Below are positions 51,733-60,446 of a stretch of 64,000 nt of DNA, one piece after another (position 1 is the first letter of the stretch; every line of letters begins with the position of its first letter). The notes beneath the pieces are model-generated. The model had not been told where the DNA came from. It was given only the letters and a program-made list of their open reading frames with translations, and made no database searches. Made by a program: the position numbers and the translations under genes. The DNA is from Streptomyces sp. TLI_146 (GTDB lineage Bacteria > Actinomycetota > Actinomycetes > Streptomycetales > Streptomycetaceae), in contig NZ_PJMX01000001.1 in NCBI RefSeq assembly GCF_002846415.1, forward strand, positions 7,130,001-7,194,000, read 5' to 3'.

Positions 51733-53115
51733 ATGACCACGCAAGAGACCCAGAGCAGGCATGCCCGGCAGTTCGGATTGCCGGTGGCGACCGCCCTGGT
51801 CATGGGCAACATCATCGGCGGTGGGATCTTCCTGCTGCCGGCGTCGGTGGCCCCCTTCGGCACCATCAGCCTCGTTGCCTTCGCGGTCCTGACCGTCGGC
51901 GCGATCGCGCTGGCGCTGGTCTTCGGCCGTCTCGCCGAGCGGCTGCCGCAGACCGGCGGACCCTACGTCTACGCGCGCGAGGCGTTCGGCGACTTCGCCG
52001 GCTTCCTCGCCGCCTGGTCGTACTGGATCACCACCTGGGTCTCCAACGCGGCGCTCGCCGTGGCGGCCGTGGGCTACCTCGACGTGCTGATACCCATGCA
52101 CGGCAACAAGGCCGCGACCATCGCGGCGGCCCTGCTCCTCCAGTGGCTCCCCGCGCTCGCCAACCTCGCGGGCACCCGGTACGTGGGCGCGGTCCAACTG
52201 GTCTCCACCATCCTGAAGTTCGCCCCCCTGCTGTTCGTGGCGGTCGGCGGGCTCTTCTTCTTCGACCCGGCCAACCTCGGCCCCCTCCAGGCCGACGACC
52301 ACAGCGCGATGGGCGCCGTCTCCGCCTCGGCCGCGATCCTGCTCTTCAGCTACATCGGCGTCGAGTCGGCCGCGGTCAGCGCGGGCGAGGTCCGCGACCC
52401 GCGCCGCAACGTCGGCCGCGCCACCATCCTCGGCACCGTCGCCGCCGCCCTGATCTACCTGCTTGGCACCCTCTCGGTCTTCGGCACCGTGCCGCACGAC
52501 CGTCTGGTGACCTCCACCGCGCCGTTCACCGACGCCGTCAACGCCATGTTCGGCGGCAGCTGGGGCGGCACCGCGGTCGCCGTCGCCGCCCTGGTCTCCA
52601 TGGTCGGCGCCCTCAACGGCTGGACCCTGCTGAGCGCCCAGACCCCGTACGCCGCGGCCAAGGACGGCCTCTTCCCCCAGGCCTTCGCTCGCAAGAGCCG
52701 AGGCGTGCCCACCGTCGGCGTCCTGGTCACGGTCGTCCTCGCCTCGTCGCTGACCGTCTACAACTACACGGCGGGCTCGAAGGGCGTCTTCGAGATGCTG
52801 GTCCTGGTCACCACCTTCACGGCGACCGTCCCCTACCTCCTGTCCACCGCCGCCCAGATCTACTTCCTGGCCTCCGGCCGCGCCGACCGCGTCCACCGCG
52901 GCCGACTGGTCCGCGACGGACTGCTCGCCGCCCTCGCCGCCGCCTTCTCCCTGTGGCTGGTCGCCGGCTCCGGCTACGCGGCGGTCTACCAGGGCGTGCT
53001 GTTCCTCTTCGCGGGCGTGCTGGTGTACGCGGTGCTCGCGGCCCGCAAGGAGCGCCCGGCCCAGGACGCGGTGGAGCTCCCCGAGGAGGCCGTACGGGAG
53101 AGCGCCCGCGTGTGA
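51733..53115 (+). CDS. APC family amino acid permease/antiporter
   Basis: A 460-residue 12-helix transporter of the APC superfamily, closest in look to basic amino acid/polyamine antiporters (AdiC/ArcD-like). It begins FGLPVATALVMGNIIGGGIF with the unwound GxG helix 1, followed by QTGGPYVYAREAFGDFAGF and FSYIGVESAAVSAGEVRDPR. Substrate cannot be fixed. Start ATG 51733; GAGAGG lies upstream. No decarboxylase gene is adjacent, so an acid-resistance antiporter role is not supported here. Confidence 0.9.
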   Translation: MTTQETQSRHARQFGLPVATALVMGNIIGGGIFLLPASVAPFGTISLVAFAVLTVGAIALALVFGRLAERLPQTGGPYVYAREAFGDFAGFLAAWSYWITTWVSNAALAVAAVGYLDVLIPMHGNKAATIAAALLLQWLPALANLAGTRYVGAVQLVSTILKFAPLLFVAVGGLFFFDPANLGPLQADDHSAMGAVSASAAILLFSYIGVESAAVSAGEVRDPRRNVGRATILGTVAAALIYLLGTLSVFGTVPHDRLVTSTAPFTDAVNAMFGGSWGGTAVAVAALVSMVGALNGWTLLSAQTPYAAAKDGLFPQAFARKSRGVPTVGVLVTVVLASSLTVYNYTAGSKGVFEMLVLVTTFTATVPYLLSTAAQIYFLASGRADRVHRGRLVRDGLLAALAAAFSLWLVAGSGYAAVYQGVLFLFAGVLVYAVLAARKERPAQDAVELPEEAVRESARV

Positions 53116-53245
53116 ACGGGCGCGCGGCGCCGCTGTTCACCCCCAAGGGGCCGGTGTTCCGGGTGCGCTGACGGGCGTTCACCCGGGAGGGGGGATCTCG
53201 CCCGGATCCTGGCAGTTCATGGGGTTTTGCGGGCAGGGTTGAGGC

Positions 53246-53578
53246 ATGCCGCCCGCTCTCCCCGCCGCCCTGCGCCGCGCCTTCGTGGTGCTGCTCGTGG
53301 TGGCCGCGCTGCTCGGGGCGGCGCCGGGGGCGGAGGCGGCGGGACCGCCCGCCGCGGAGCGGACGGCCGTGTCGTCGGCGGTGCCGGGCCCGGCGGGCGA
53401 GGAGCAGCCGGACGAGGCCGCGCCCGCGCCCGAGGCGGCGGCCCGCGCGAGCCGCCCGGCGCCGGAGACCCGTTCCGTACGAGTGGCGCCCCGGCCCGTC
53501 GTACGGGAGCCCGGTGGCCAGGGCCCCGGGCGGCCCGCTTCCCTCGATGCCCTGCGCTGTGTGGTGCTGCGCTGCTGA
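53246..53578 (+). CDS. small secreted protein of unknown function
   Basis: A 110-residue predicted exported protein: RR-containing N-region, hydrophobic core (AFVVLLVVAALLG) and a cleavage-like APGAEAA near residue 32, then a Pro/Ala/Glu-rich low-complexity chain ending RCVVLRC. A ribosome site (GTTGAGG) precedes ATG 53246. No family is recognised; the two C-terminal Cys could form a disulphide or bind a metal. Confidence 0.55.
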   Translation: MPPALPAALRRAFVVLLVVAALLGAAPGAEAAGPPAAERTAVSSAVPGPAGEEQPDEAAPAPEAAARASRPAPETRSVRVAPRPVVREPGGQGPGRPASLDALRCVVLRC

Positions 53579-53642
53579 GCGTTCCGTGCGGAACAGAGCT
53601 CAGCGGTACGTCAACTCACCAGCACAGCGAGGTGGTTCAGCC

Positions 53643-53792
53643 ATGCCCATCGACCCCTTCGCGGCGCTCAACGCGATGTTGCGCGCCGAGGCCGCCCGGA
53701 TCCGGCCCCCGGCCCCCGCGACCCCCGACCGCGAGGACCCCGAACCGGCGGAGGAGCCGCGCCGAACCCCGGCGGACCCGCACGGCAAGTAG
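53643..53792 (+). CDS. 49-residue conserved-type small protein
   Basis: A short gene with a clear ribosome site (GAGGTGG 7 nt before ATG 53643). The product begins MPIDPFAALNAMLRAEAARI and continues Pro/Glu/Arg-rich to DPHGK. I recall similar small proteins in other Streptomyces, but no function is known. Helical N-terminus, disordered C-terminus. Confidence 0.65.
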   Translation: MPIDPFAALNAMLRAEAARIRPPAPATPDREDPEPAEEPRRTPADPHGK

Positions 53793-53949
53793 CCGGGCCC
53801 GACCTCGGCAGGGCGGTGGACGGACTCCGGCCACCGCCCTGATGACCTGCTGTTCTCACAGGGAGTGACGACGGCGGGCGATCCGTCGTGCGGTACTCCG
53901 TTCGGCGGCTTACGTTTGCTGCGGGGGCACCCCGACCGAAAGGTCTGCC

Positions 53950-55521
53950 ATGCGCGGACGTACGACAGCGGGCGCCGCCGGTGCGGCCCTGGCGCTGCTC
54001 GCCCTGGCGGTCCCGGCCACGGCGGACAGCCGCAAGCCCGATCTGACCCGCTTCTACACCCAGCATCTGACGTGGGGCGGCTGCACGGTCCCGGACGCCC
54101 CCAAGGGCATGGAGTGCGCCGAGCTGACCGTGCCCATCGACTACGCCCGGCCCGAGGACGGCACGATCGCGCTGGCGGTGGGCCGGGTCCGGGCGGCCGA
54201 GTCCGGCGAGGGCCCCACCGGCACGGGCACCGGGGCGGGCACCTCCCCGACCGCCCCCAAGGGCTCGCTGGTCTTCAACTTCGGCGGCCCCGGCGAGTCC
54301 GGCCTCAAGGACCTCGGCGGCTTCACGGCGGACACCACGCGGCTCGCCCCGGCGTACGACCTGGTGAGCTTCGACCCCCGGGGCGTGGGCCGCAGCGCTC
54401 CCGTGCGCTGCGGCGCCAAGGCCGAGCAGGACATCGAGAGCTCCTCGGACGCCACGACCGACGACGCCGAGGGCCGGGCGCAGCTCGTCGACGAGCTGCG
54501 GACGGTGGCCGAGGAGTGCCGCAGGAACACCGGCAAGCTGCTCCCGCACGTGGGCACCATCAACGCCTCGCGCGACCTGGACGTCCTGCGCCAGGCGCTC
54601 GGCGACAAGAAGCTGAACTACTTCGGCATCTCCTACGGCACCCGGCTCGGCGCGGTCTACGCCGCCCAGTTCCCCAAGCGGACCGGGCGGATGGTCCTGG
54701 ACGCCGTGGACTCGCTGACGGCGAACGCGGCCGAGTCGGCGCTCGCCCAGGCCACGGCGTTCCAGAAGGGCCTGGACACCTTCCTGTCCGACTGCGCCGC
54801 CCAGGGCGCCCGCTGCCCGCTCGGCGCCACCACCGCCAAGGCGACCAGCACGCTGGACGCGACCGTCGCCCAGCTCGACCGCAAGAGCGCCACGACCGCC
54901 TCCGGCGCCGACTTCACCTCCGCCGACCTGCGTACCGCGATCACCAACTCGCTCTACGCCGAGCAGCTGTGGCCGACGCTCGCGCAGGGCATCGCCACCC
55001 TCCACGACAAGGGCGACCCGGCCGTCCTCGACGAGATCAACAAGCAGTTCGCGGGGGAGGACCCGCAGGGCAACCGCGCCGACGACGACAACAGCCGCGA
55101 GGCGCTCCTCGCGGTCAACTGCGCCGACGACCCGGAGCGGGCCAAGGACCCGGCCGCCGAACTCGCCTCACTGGAGAAGAAGTTCGCCAAGGCCTCCCCG
55201 ATGTTCGGCCCGGACCAGGTGGGCGCGGCGATCTCCTGCACGGGCTGGCCCGCCGGTACGGACTACATCCGCAGGATCGACAAGACCGGCGCGCCCCCGG
55301 TCCTGCTCATCGCCACCAAGGGCGACCCCGCCACCCCGTACCAGTGGGCGGCACAGACCGCCCGCCACCTGGGCAAGGGCGTGGTCCTCACCTACGAGGG
55401 CGAGGGCCATGGCGGGTACACGGCCTCGCAGTGCGTCCGCGATCTGGCGGACACCTTCCTGCTCGACGGCGTCCTGCCGGCCGAGGGGACCTCCTGCGCC
55501 CGCGAGACGCCCTCGTCCTGA
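53950..55521 (+). CDS. secreted alpha/beta hydrolase, tripeptidyl aminopeptidase-like (S33 family)
   Basis: A 523-residue exported serine peptidase of the TAP/SlpD group that removes N-terminal peptides outside the cell. Signal peptide residues 1-26 (GRTTAGAAGAALALLALAVP, ATA). Oxyanion region FNFGGPGESG, nucleophile Ser228 in YFGISYGTRLGAVYA, C-terminal TAP-like domain with LLIATKGDPATPY (Asp) and GEGHGGYT (His). Start ATG has AAAGG 7 nt upstream. It ends in a palindromic terminator shared with rppA. Confidence 0.92.
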   Translation: MRGRTTAGAAGAALALLALAVPATADSRKPDLTRFYTQHLTWGGCTVPDAPKGMECAELTVPIDYARPEDGTIALAVGRVRAAESGEGPTGTGTGAGTSPTAPKGSLVFNFGGPGESGLKDLGGFTADTTRLAPAYDLVSFDPRGVGRSAPVRCGAKAEQDIESSSDATTDDAEGRAQLVDELRTVAEECRRNTGKLLPHVGTINASRDLDVLRQALGDKKLNYFGISYGTRLGAVYAAQFPKRTGRMVLDAVDSLTANAAESALAQATAFQKGLDTFLSDCAAQGARCPLGATTAKATSTLDATVAQLDRKSATTASGADFTSADLRTAITNSLYAEQLWPTLAQGIATLHDKGDPAVLDEINKQFAGEDPQGNRADDDNSREALLAVNCADDPERAKDPAAELASLEKKFAKASPMFGPDQVGAAISCTGWPAGTDYIRRIDKTGAPPVLLIATKGDPATPYQWAAQTARHLGKGVVLTYEGEGHGGYTASQCVRDLADTFLLDGVLPAEGTSCARETPSS

Positions 55522-55539
55522 GCCCGCCCGGGGGGCTCA
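55519..55539. terminator. bidirectional terminator between the TAP-like peptidase gene and rppA
   Basis: TGAGCCC (55519-55525) pairs with GGGCTCA (55533-55539) around a CGCCCGG-type loop. The two stop codons of the convergent genes (TGA at 55519-55521; the complement of TGA at 55537-55539) are the outermost bases of the stem. Confidence 0.6.
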
Positions 55540-56613
55540 GTTGCTCATCGCGGCCGCCATGGGGGCCGCCCTGGCCCACCGGCCGATGGCCGTCTCGGCC
55601 GTGATGCCGGGGCCGAAGCCCGCGATGAGGCCGCCCGCGCCGTCCGCCGCGCCGCCCTCGTCGAAGAGCCGGGCCAGCGCGTCGAAGACCACGGAGCTGG
55701 CGATGTTGCCGCGCTCGGTGAGGGTGGCCCGGCTGAAGCGGAACATCTCCGGCGGCAGGTCGAGGAAGTGGCACAGGTCGTCCAGGATGCGCGGCCCGCC
55801 CGCGTGGACGATGAAGAAGTCCATCTGCGGGATCTCCCAACTGTGCTGCGCCACCAGCGCCTTGAGCGCGGGCGCGAGCATCTCCATGGTGCCCGGGACG
55901 CGCTTGTCGAGCAGGAAGTGGAACCCGGTGTCGCGCACGGCGTACGAGATCCAGTCCTCGGTGTTGGGCACCAGGTGCGAGCCGTTGCGCTCGATCCGCA
56001 TTCCGGTGCCGCCCTCGCCGCGCACCACGGCCGCCGAGATCGCGTCCCCGAACAGACCGTTGGAGAGCAGCGAGCCGACGCCGATGTCGGTCGGCTGGTA
56101 GCAGAGCGAGCAGAACTCGCAGGACACGATCAGCACGTTGGAGCGCGGATACGCCGTGCAGAAGTCGTGCGCGCGGTTGATCGCCGCGCCTCCGGCGGCG
56201 CAGCCGAGCTGGGCGATCGGCAGCTGGCGGGTCTCGGTCCTGAACCCCATGGTGTTGATCAGCCACGCGGTCAGCGACGGCATCATGAAGCCGGTGCACG
56301 ACACGTAGACGATCAGGTCGATGTCCTTGGGCTCCACCTCGGCGTGGGCCAGCGCCTGCCGGACGACACCGGGCACCCGGGCCTTGGCCTCCGCCTCGTA
56401 CAGCAGGTTGCGCTCCTCGAAGCCGGGGTGCTTGAGGGTCTCCTCGATGGGCTGCACGAGGTGGCGGGTGCGGACCCCGGTGTTCTGGATGAGGCGCAGG
56501 ACGAGGTCCCGCTGGGGATGGTCGGCGTGCGTCTCGCGGGCGAGCGCGAGCGTCTCCTCCTGCGTGATCACATGGTCGGGTACGGCTACTGCGGGTCGGC
56601 ACAGGGTGGCCAT
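55537..56613 (-). CDS. rppA: type III polyketide synthase, 1,3,6,8-tetrahydroxynaphthalene synthase
   Basis: A 358-residue chalcone synthase-like enzyme that joins five malonyl-CoA into 1,3,6,8-tetrahydroxynaphthalene, the precursor of flaviolin and melanin-like pigments. It resembles S. coelicolor RppA almost throughout as I recall it (MATLCRPAVAVPDHVITQEE, LPIAQLGCAAGGAAINRAHD with catalytic Cys138, FFIVHAGGPRILDD with the His, TERGNIASSVVFD with the Asn). The C-terminus is about 15 residues shorter. Start ATG with AAGGAAG upstream. The usual partners (P450, quinone-forming monooxygenase) are not next to it. Confidence 0.93.
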   Translation of the reverse strand: MATLCRPAVAVPDHVITQEETLALARETHADHPQRDLVLRLIQNTGVRTRHLVQPIEETLKHPGFEERNLLYEAEAKARVPGVVRQALAHAEVEPKDIDLIVYVSCTGFMMPSLTAWLINTMGFRTETRQLPIAQLGCAAGGAAINRAHDFCTAYPRSNVLIVSCEFCSLCYQPTDIGVGSLLSNGLFGDAISAAVVRGEGGTGMRIERNGSHLVPNTEDWISYAVRDTGFHFLLDKRVPGTMEMLAPALKALVAQHSWEIPQMDFFIVHAGGPRILDDLCHFLDLPPEMFRFSRATLTERGNIASSVVFDALARLFDEGGAADGAGGLIAGFGPGITAETAIGRWARAAPMAAAMSN

Positions 56614-56902
56614 GGAACTTCCTTGTCTCCTGCCGGGCGGACGCCTGCGGTTTCCACGCGGGTGCTCCAGGGGTGTGCGGTCGTGTGCCTGTCACGTATC
56701 CCCGACCGTGGTCATGCGCATGTCCCCGAAAGGGGCAATTAACCGATTAGGGGGAGATTCCGGAGCGGGTAGCTCATTCGGGTGGCGCGCTACGGCCGAA
56801 CGGGGGACGGGAGCGCATCCCGGGCAGCGCGCGGCGCGCGGACGGCCGGAGCCTCCCGCGTGCCGTTCTCGGCGGCCCTGCCGGTGGTCGGCCGCTCGCG
56901 CC
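56614..56902. other. 289-bp region between beta-galactosidase and rppA (upstream of rppA)
   Basis: No gene supported. It contains a small CCCC-GAAA-GGGG hairpin (56724-56735) and an AT-rich patch (about 56736-56750) that may belong to the rppA promoter, but I could not settle on a -35/-10 pair. Confidence 0.4.
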
Positions 56903-59809
56903 TCAGCCGGTGAGTTCGGAGAAGGTGAACGCGAACTCGGCTGGTTCCGCGTGCAGTTGGTGCTGCGGAAGCGGGCCAGGTCCGCACGACTGGGAGCCGA
57001 TGCCGTGCTGGCGGTGGTCGAGTGTGACCCAGACCGTGTCGCCCGGGACGAGGTCGGTCAAGTGCCTGGCCGCGTCGAGCTGTTCGGTCGTCCAGCGCCG
57101 CGCGCTGAACCAGAACTCGGGGTCGCCCTCGACGCGCAGCCCTCCGATCTCGGCCCAACGGACGTCCGCCCGGGCCCCGTTCTCCTGCGGCCGGACGTAC
57201 GGCGTCTGGAGGCTGTCGACGTCCGCCTCCCACAGCCCGACCGCCGACGCGCTGGCCGTGTCCGGGTACGCCTCGCCCGGCCCGCCGCCGAACCAGCGCA
57301 CCGGGACGCGGCTGCCCGGGGCGGTGCCCGTGAGCCCGAACCGGACGCCGAGCCGGGGCAGCGGCACCGGCCACTCGCCCTCCGGGGTGACCGCGACCGT
57401 CAGCCGCAGCCGGGTTCCGTCGGACGTCCACCGGTACTCGGTGGCGAGGCCCACGTCACGGGCCGCCGGGGCGACGCGGGTGCGCACGACCAGCGCGTCC
57501 CCGGTCACCTCCACCGAGTCCAGGCGGTGGTGCATCCGGTGCAGCCCCAGCTCGCGCCAGCGCGGCGCGTACCGGCGATCGGGCTGCCAGGCCGCGCCCT
57601 CGTCGTTGTCGGTGGGCGCGCGCCACACGTCGAGGCGCGGCCCGGCGACGGCCACGGCGCCGAGGGACACGAGAGCCCCCGTCGGGGCGTCGAAGAGGGC
57701 CGGGCCGAGAGCGACCCGGTCCCCGGAGCGGGAAGGGCGAGCACCTACGGCGACATGACCCAACACCCGTGTGTCTACAGGAAGTTGAGCCCAGGCCATC
57801 TCATGCCCGCGCTCTGCCCACGCCGTCGCCTCCGCGAGCACCGCCCGTACCGTCCACCGGGTCTCGGCCCCCGGGGCGGCCCCAGCGGGACGCTCGGGGA
57901 GCTTCAGCTCCGCCCGCTCGCCCGGCCCGAGCTCCGGCACCGCGAGGGTGCCGGAGGCGAGGGGCACGCCGTCCGCCTCGTACGACCAGGTGAAGGCGAG
58001 CCCGGAGAGGTCGGCGAAGGCGTACAGGTTGGTGACGCGGACCGTGCCCGCCCGGCCGTCGCCCTCGATGCGTACCGGCTCGATCACTTTCTTGTACTCG
58101 GCCAGACCGGGGGACGGGGAGCGGTCCGGGAAGAGCAGGCCGTCGCAGACGAAGTTGCCGTCGTGCAGCTCCTCGCCGTAGTCGCCGCCGTAGGCGTAGC
58201 CGTACGCCGGGTGCTCCAGGCCGTGGTCGATCCACTCCCAGACGAAACCGCCCTGGCAGCGCTCGTACGTGTCGAACAGGGCCTGGTACTCGGTGAGTCC
58301 GCCGGGGCCGTTGCCCATCGCGTGGGCGTACTCGCACAGGACGAAGGGGAGTCGGCGGCGCGCCCGCGGGCCGCCGTCGAGGCGGCGGCCGATCCGCTCG
58401 ACCTCGGCGTGCGAGGCGTACATCCGCGAGTACATGTCGGTGTCGTGGCAGTCGGGGTCGCCCTCGTAGTGGAGGAGGCGCGAGGTGTCGCGGGAGCGGA
58501 TCGCATGGGACATGGCGGTCAGTCCGCGCCCGGTCCCGGCCTCGTTGCCGAGCGACCAGACGACGACCGACGGGTGGTTCTTGTCGCGCTCGACCATACG
58601 GGCCGCCCGGTCGAGCAGCGCCGGGGTCCAGCGGTCGTCGTCCACCGGATTCTCGCGCCAGGCCTGCTCGACGAAGCCGTGCGTCTCCAGGTCGCATTCG
58701 TCGACGACCCAGAGCCCGAGCTCGTCGCAGAGGTCGAGGAAGGCGGGGTGCGGCGGATAGTGGCTGGTCCGCACGGCGTTGATGTGGTGCCGCTTCATCA
58801 GGAGCACGTCGCGGCGCATGGTCTCCGCGTCCAGGGCCCGGCCGGTCGCGGGGTGGAACTCGTGCCGGTTGACGCCCCGGAACAGCAGCGGCTGCCCGTT
58901 GACCTTGATCAGGCCGTCCTCCAGGGCGACCGTGCGGAAGCCGATCCGCAGCGGGACGCCCTCGCCCGCCGTGGCCAGCACCCCGTCGTACAGGCGCGGG
59001 GTCTCCGCGGTCCACGGCTCGACCGGCACGGTCGCCTCGGCGCCGGTCACGAGGTCGATGCCGAGCTCGGGCACGGTGACGCGGCCGGCGGTGTCGCTGT
59101 CGACCCGCAGGGTTCCCTCTCCGGTGCGGTGGTCGTAGGAGGCGTGGACGAAGTGGTCGCCGACGCACCCCTCGGGGCGGTGCAGCAGCGTGACGTCCCG
59201 GAAGATGCCGGGCAGCCACCACTGGTCCTGGTCCTCCAGATACGAGCCCGACGACCACTGGTGCACCCGCACCGCGAGCACGTTCCCGCGCGCCTTCAGG
59301 AGCGGCCCGACAGTGAACTCGTGCGGCAGCCTGCTGCCCTTGAAGTGGCCCAGCTCCCGGCCGTTGAGCCACACCCGGGCGCACGACTCGACACCGTCGA
59401 AGCGCAGCACCGCGCCGCCCTCGCCCCTCGGCCAGTCGTCCGGCAGGTCGAAGACCCGCAGATGGTCGCCGGTCGGGTTCTCGGTCGGTACGCGGGGCGG
59501 GTCGACCGGGAACGGGTAGAGGTGGTTGGTGTAGATCGGCCCGCCGAACGCGCCGTCGCCCTGGAGCACCCAGTGCCCGGGCACCCGCATCTCGTCCCAC
59601 TCCCCGGCGTCGTACCCGGGCGAGGCGAACCCGTCGTCGTGCGCGTCGGCGGTCCCCGCGAGCCGGAACCGCCAACTCCCGTTCAGCGAGAGCCGTCTGG
59701 CGTCCGAGTCCGCGTACCAGGCGCGCGGTGGCAGCAGATGCTCCCCGCCGCCGGGCGAGAGGGATGCGACGTAGTGGACGTCCGTGACGCCGGGGCTGCG
59801 GGAGGACAC
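56903..59809 (-). CDS. beta-galactosidase (GH2, LacZ type)
   Basis: A 968-residue five-domain glycoside hydrolase family 2 enzyme. N-terminal jelly roll (SLNGSWRFRL, HWVLQGDGAFGGPIYTNHLY), catalytic barrel with RGVNRHEFHPATGRALDA, acid/base Glu in WSLGNEAGTGRG and nucleophile Glu in VLCEYAHAMGNGPGG, then the C-terminal Bgal small-chain domain (FGLTG, RWFGGGPGEAYPDT). No signal peptide, so cytoplasmic. Start GTG 59809: -35 TTGTCC (59841-59846), 18-bp spacer and -10 TAGCCT (59817-59822) lie just before it, giving a probable leaderless message. No transporter gene adjacent. Confidence 0.92.
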   Translation of the reverse strand: MSSRSPGVTDVHYVASLSPGGGEHLLPPRAWYADSDARRLSLNGSWRFRLAGTADAHDDGFASPGYDAGEWDEMRVPGHWVLQGDGAFGGPIYTNHLYPFPVDPPRVPTENPTGDHLRVFDLPDDWPRGEGGAVLRFDGVESCARVWLNGRELGHFKGSRLPHEFTVGPLLKARGNVLAVRVHQWSSGSYLEDQDQWWLPGIFRDVTLLHRPEGCVGDHFVHASYDHRTGEGTLRVDSDTAGRVTVPELGIDLVTGAEATVPVEPWTAETPRLYDGVLATAGEGVPLRIGFRTVALEDGLIKVNGQPLLFRGVNRHEFHPATGRALDAETMRRDVLLMKRHHINAVRTSHYPPHPAFLDLCDELGLWVVDECDLETHGFVEQAWRENPVDDDRWTPALLDRAARMVERDKNHPSVVVWSLGNEAGTGRGLTAMSHAIRSRDTSRLLHYEGDPDCHDTDMYSRMYASHAEVERIGRRLDGGPRARRRLPFVLCEYAHAMGNGPGGLTEYQALFDTYERCQGGFVWEWIDHGLEHPAYGYAYGGDYGEELHDGNFVCDGLLFPDRSPSPGLAEYKKVIEPVRIEGDGRAGTVRVTNLYAFADLSGLAFTWSYEADGVPLASGTLAVPELGPGERAELKLPERPAGAAPGAETRWTVRAVLAEATAWAERGHEMAWAQLPVDTRVLGHVAVGARPSRSGDRVALGPALFDAPTGALVSLGAVAVAGPRLDVWRAPTDNDEGAAWQPDRRYAPRWRELGLHRMHHRLDSVEVTGDALVVRTRVAPAARDVGLATEYRWTSDGTRLRLTVAVTPEGEWPVPLPRLGVRFGLTGTAPGSRVPVRWFGGGPGEAYPDTASASAVGLWEADVDSLQTPYVRPQENGARADVRWAEIGGLRVEGDPEFWFSARRWTTEQLDAARHLTDLVPGDTVWVTLDHRQHGIGSQSCGPGPLPQHQLHAEPAEFAFTFSELTG

Positions 59810-59816
59810 GATCCGG

Positions 59817-59846
59817 AGGCTAGGGGGGTGATCGGGGTGGGGACAA
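59817..59846 (-). promoter_or_regulatory. promoter of the beta-galactosidase gene
   Basis: TTGTCC (-35, 59841-59846), 18-bp spacer and TAGCCT (-10, 59817-59822) on the minus strand. The -10 ends 7 nt before the GTG start. Confidence 0.5.
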
Positions 59847-59924
59847 GGGGGCGACGGGGGGCGCGAGCGGGAGGGCGGGTGGCGGTGGGGGTTGCGAGCG
59901 GGACGGCGGGTGGTGGCGGGCGGC

Positions 59925-59941
59925 ATTACCTCCCTGGTAAT
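59925..59941 (+). promoter_or_regulatory. ATTACC-N5-GGTAAT palindrome upstream of the SnoaL-like gene
   Basis: A perfect 6-bp inverted repeat spaced by 5 bp, AT-rich against its surroundings, about 125 bp before the SnoaL-like gene. The XRE/MmyB-type regulator encoded next to that gene is the natural candidate to bind it; this is inference. Confidence 0.45.
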
Positions 59942-60065
59942 CGACCCCCAGCACCCCCGCCGGGCAAGGTGGAGCCATCGGGTCCCGGGCGGCGCACTCC
60001 GGCCGGGGCCCGGGTTCCAGCACCGTGTTCCTTCTTGATCCAGATCCTTTCGGAGGCTGATTTCC

Positions 60066-60446
60066 ATGTCCCAGAACCGCTACGAGACCGCCGTCGCCCG
60101 CTACTTCGAGGCGTGGAACGCCAACGGCTCGGCCGAGGAGCTCGCCAAGGCCGTCGAGGCCGCCTGGAGCGCGGACGGCTCCTACACCGACCCGCTGGCC
60201 GACGTCACCGGGCACGAGGCGATAGCCGCGGTGATCGGCGGGGCCCACGCCCAGTTCCCCGGCTTCGAGTTCCGTCTGGACGGGGCCGTCGACGGGCACC
60301 ACCACCTGGCCCGGTTCCGCTGGGAGCTGGTCTCGTTCGCGGACGGGTCCGCGCCGGTCGCCGGGTCCGATGTGGTCACGCTCGCCGAGGACGGCCGGAT
60401 CGCCACCGTCGCCGGGTTCCTCGACCGCGTACCGCCTACGGCGTGA
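60066..60446 (+). CDS. SnoaL-like / nuclear transport factor 2 family protein
   Basis: A 126-residue NTF2-fold protein (RYETAVARYFEAWNANGSAE at the start, VVTLAEDGRIATVAGFLDRV at the end). The fold serves polyketide cyclases, ketosteroid isomerases and non-catalytic binding proteins; the stretch AAWSADGSYTDPLADVTGHE is typical. GGAGG lies 9 nt before ATG. It converges with and overlaps by 11 nt the XRE regulator gene. Such pairs often act in oxidoreductase or stress regulons, but no oxidoreductase is present here. Confidence 0.88.
   Translation: MSQNRYETAVARYFEAWNANGSAEELAKAVEAAWSADGSYTDPLADVTGHEAIAAVIGGAHAQFPGFEFRLDGAVDGHHHLARFRWELVSFADGSAPVAGSDVVTLAEDGRIATVAGFLDRVPPTA

Noticed and set aside
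49210..52896. A 1228-residue minus-strand open frame opposite the phosphodiesterase and permease genes
   Set aside because: Low-complexity translation (Gly/Arg/Asp/Gln-rich) crossing three well-supported plus-strand genes; no start site or family similarity.
51706..53115. Arginine- or glutamate-dependent acid resistance system
   Set aside because: The APC permease looks AdiC/ArcD-like but no decarboxylase or deiminase gene is adjacent.
53140..53245. Additional small gene after the APC permease
   Set aside because: The frames there have no ribosome site and start inside the permease's trailing sequence.
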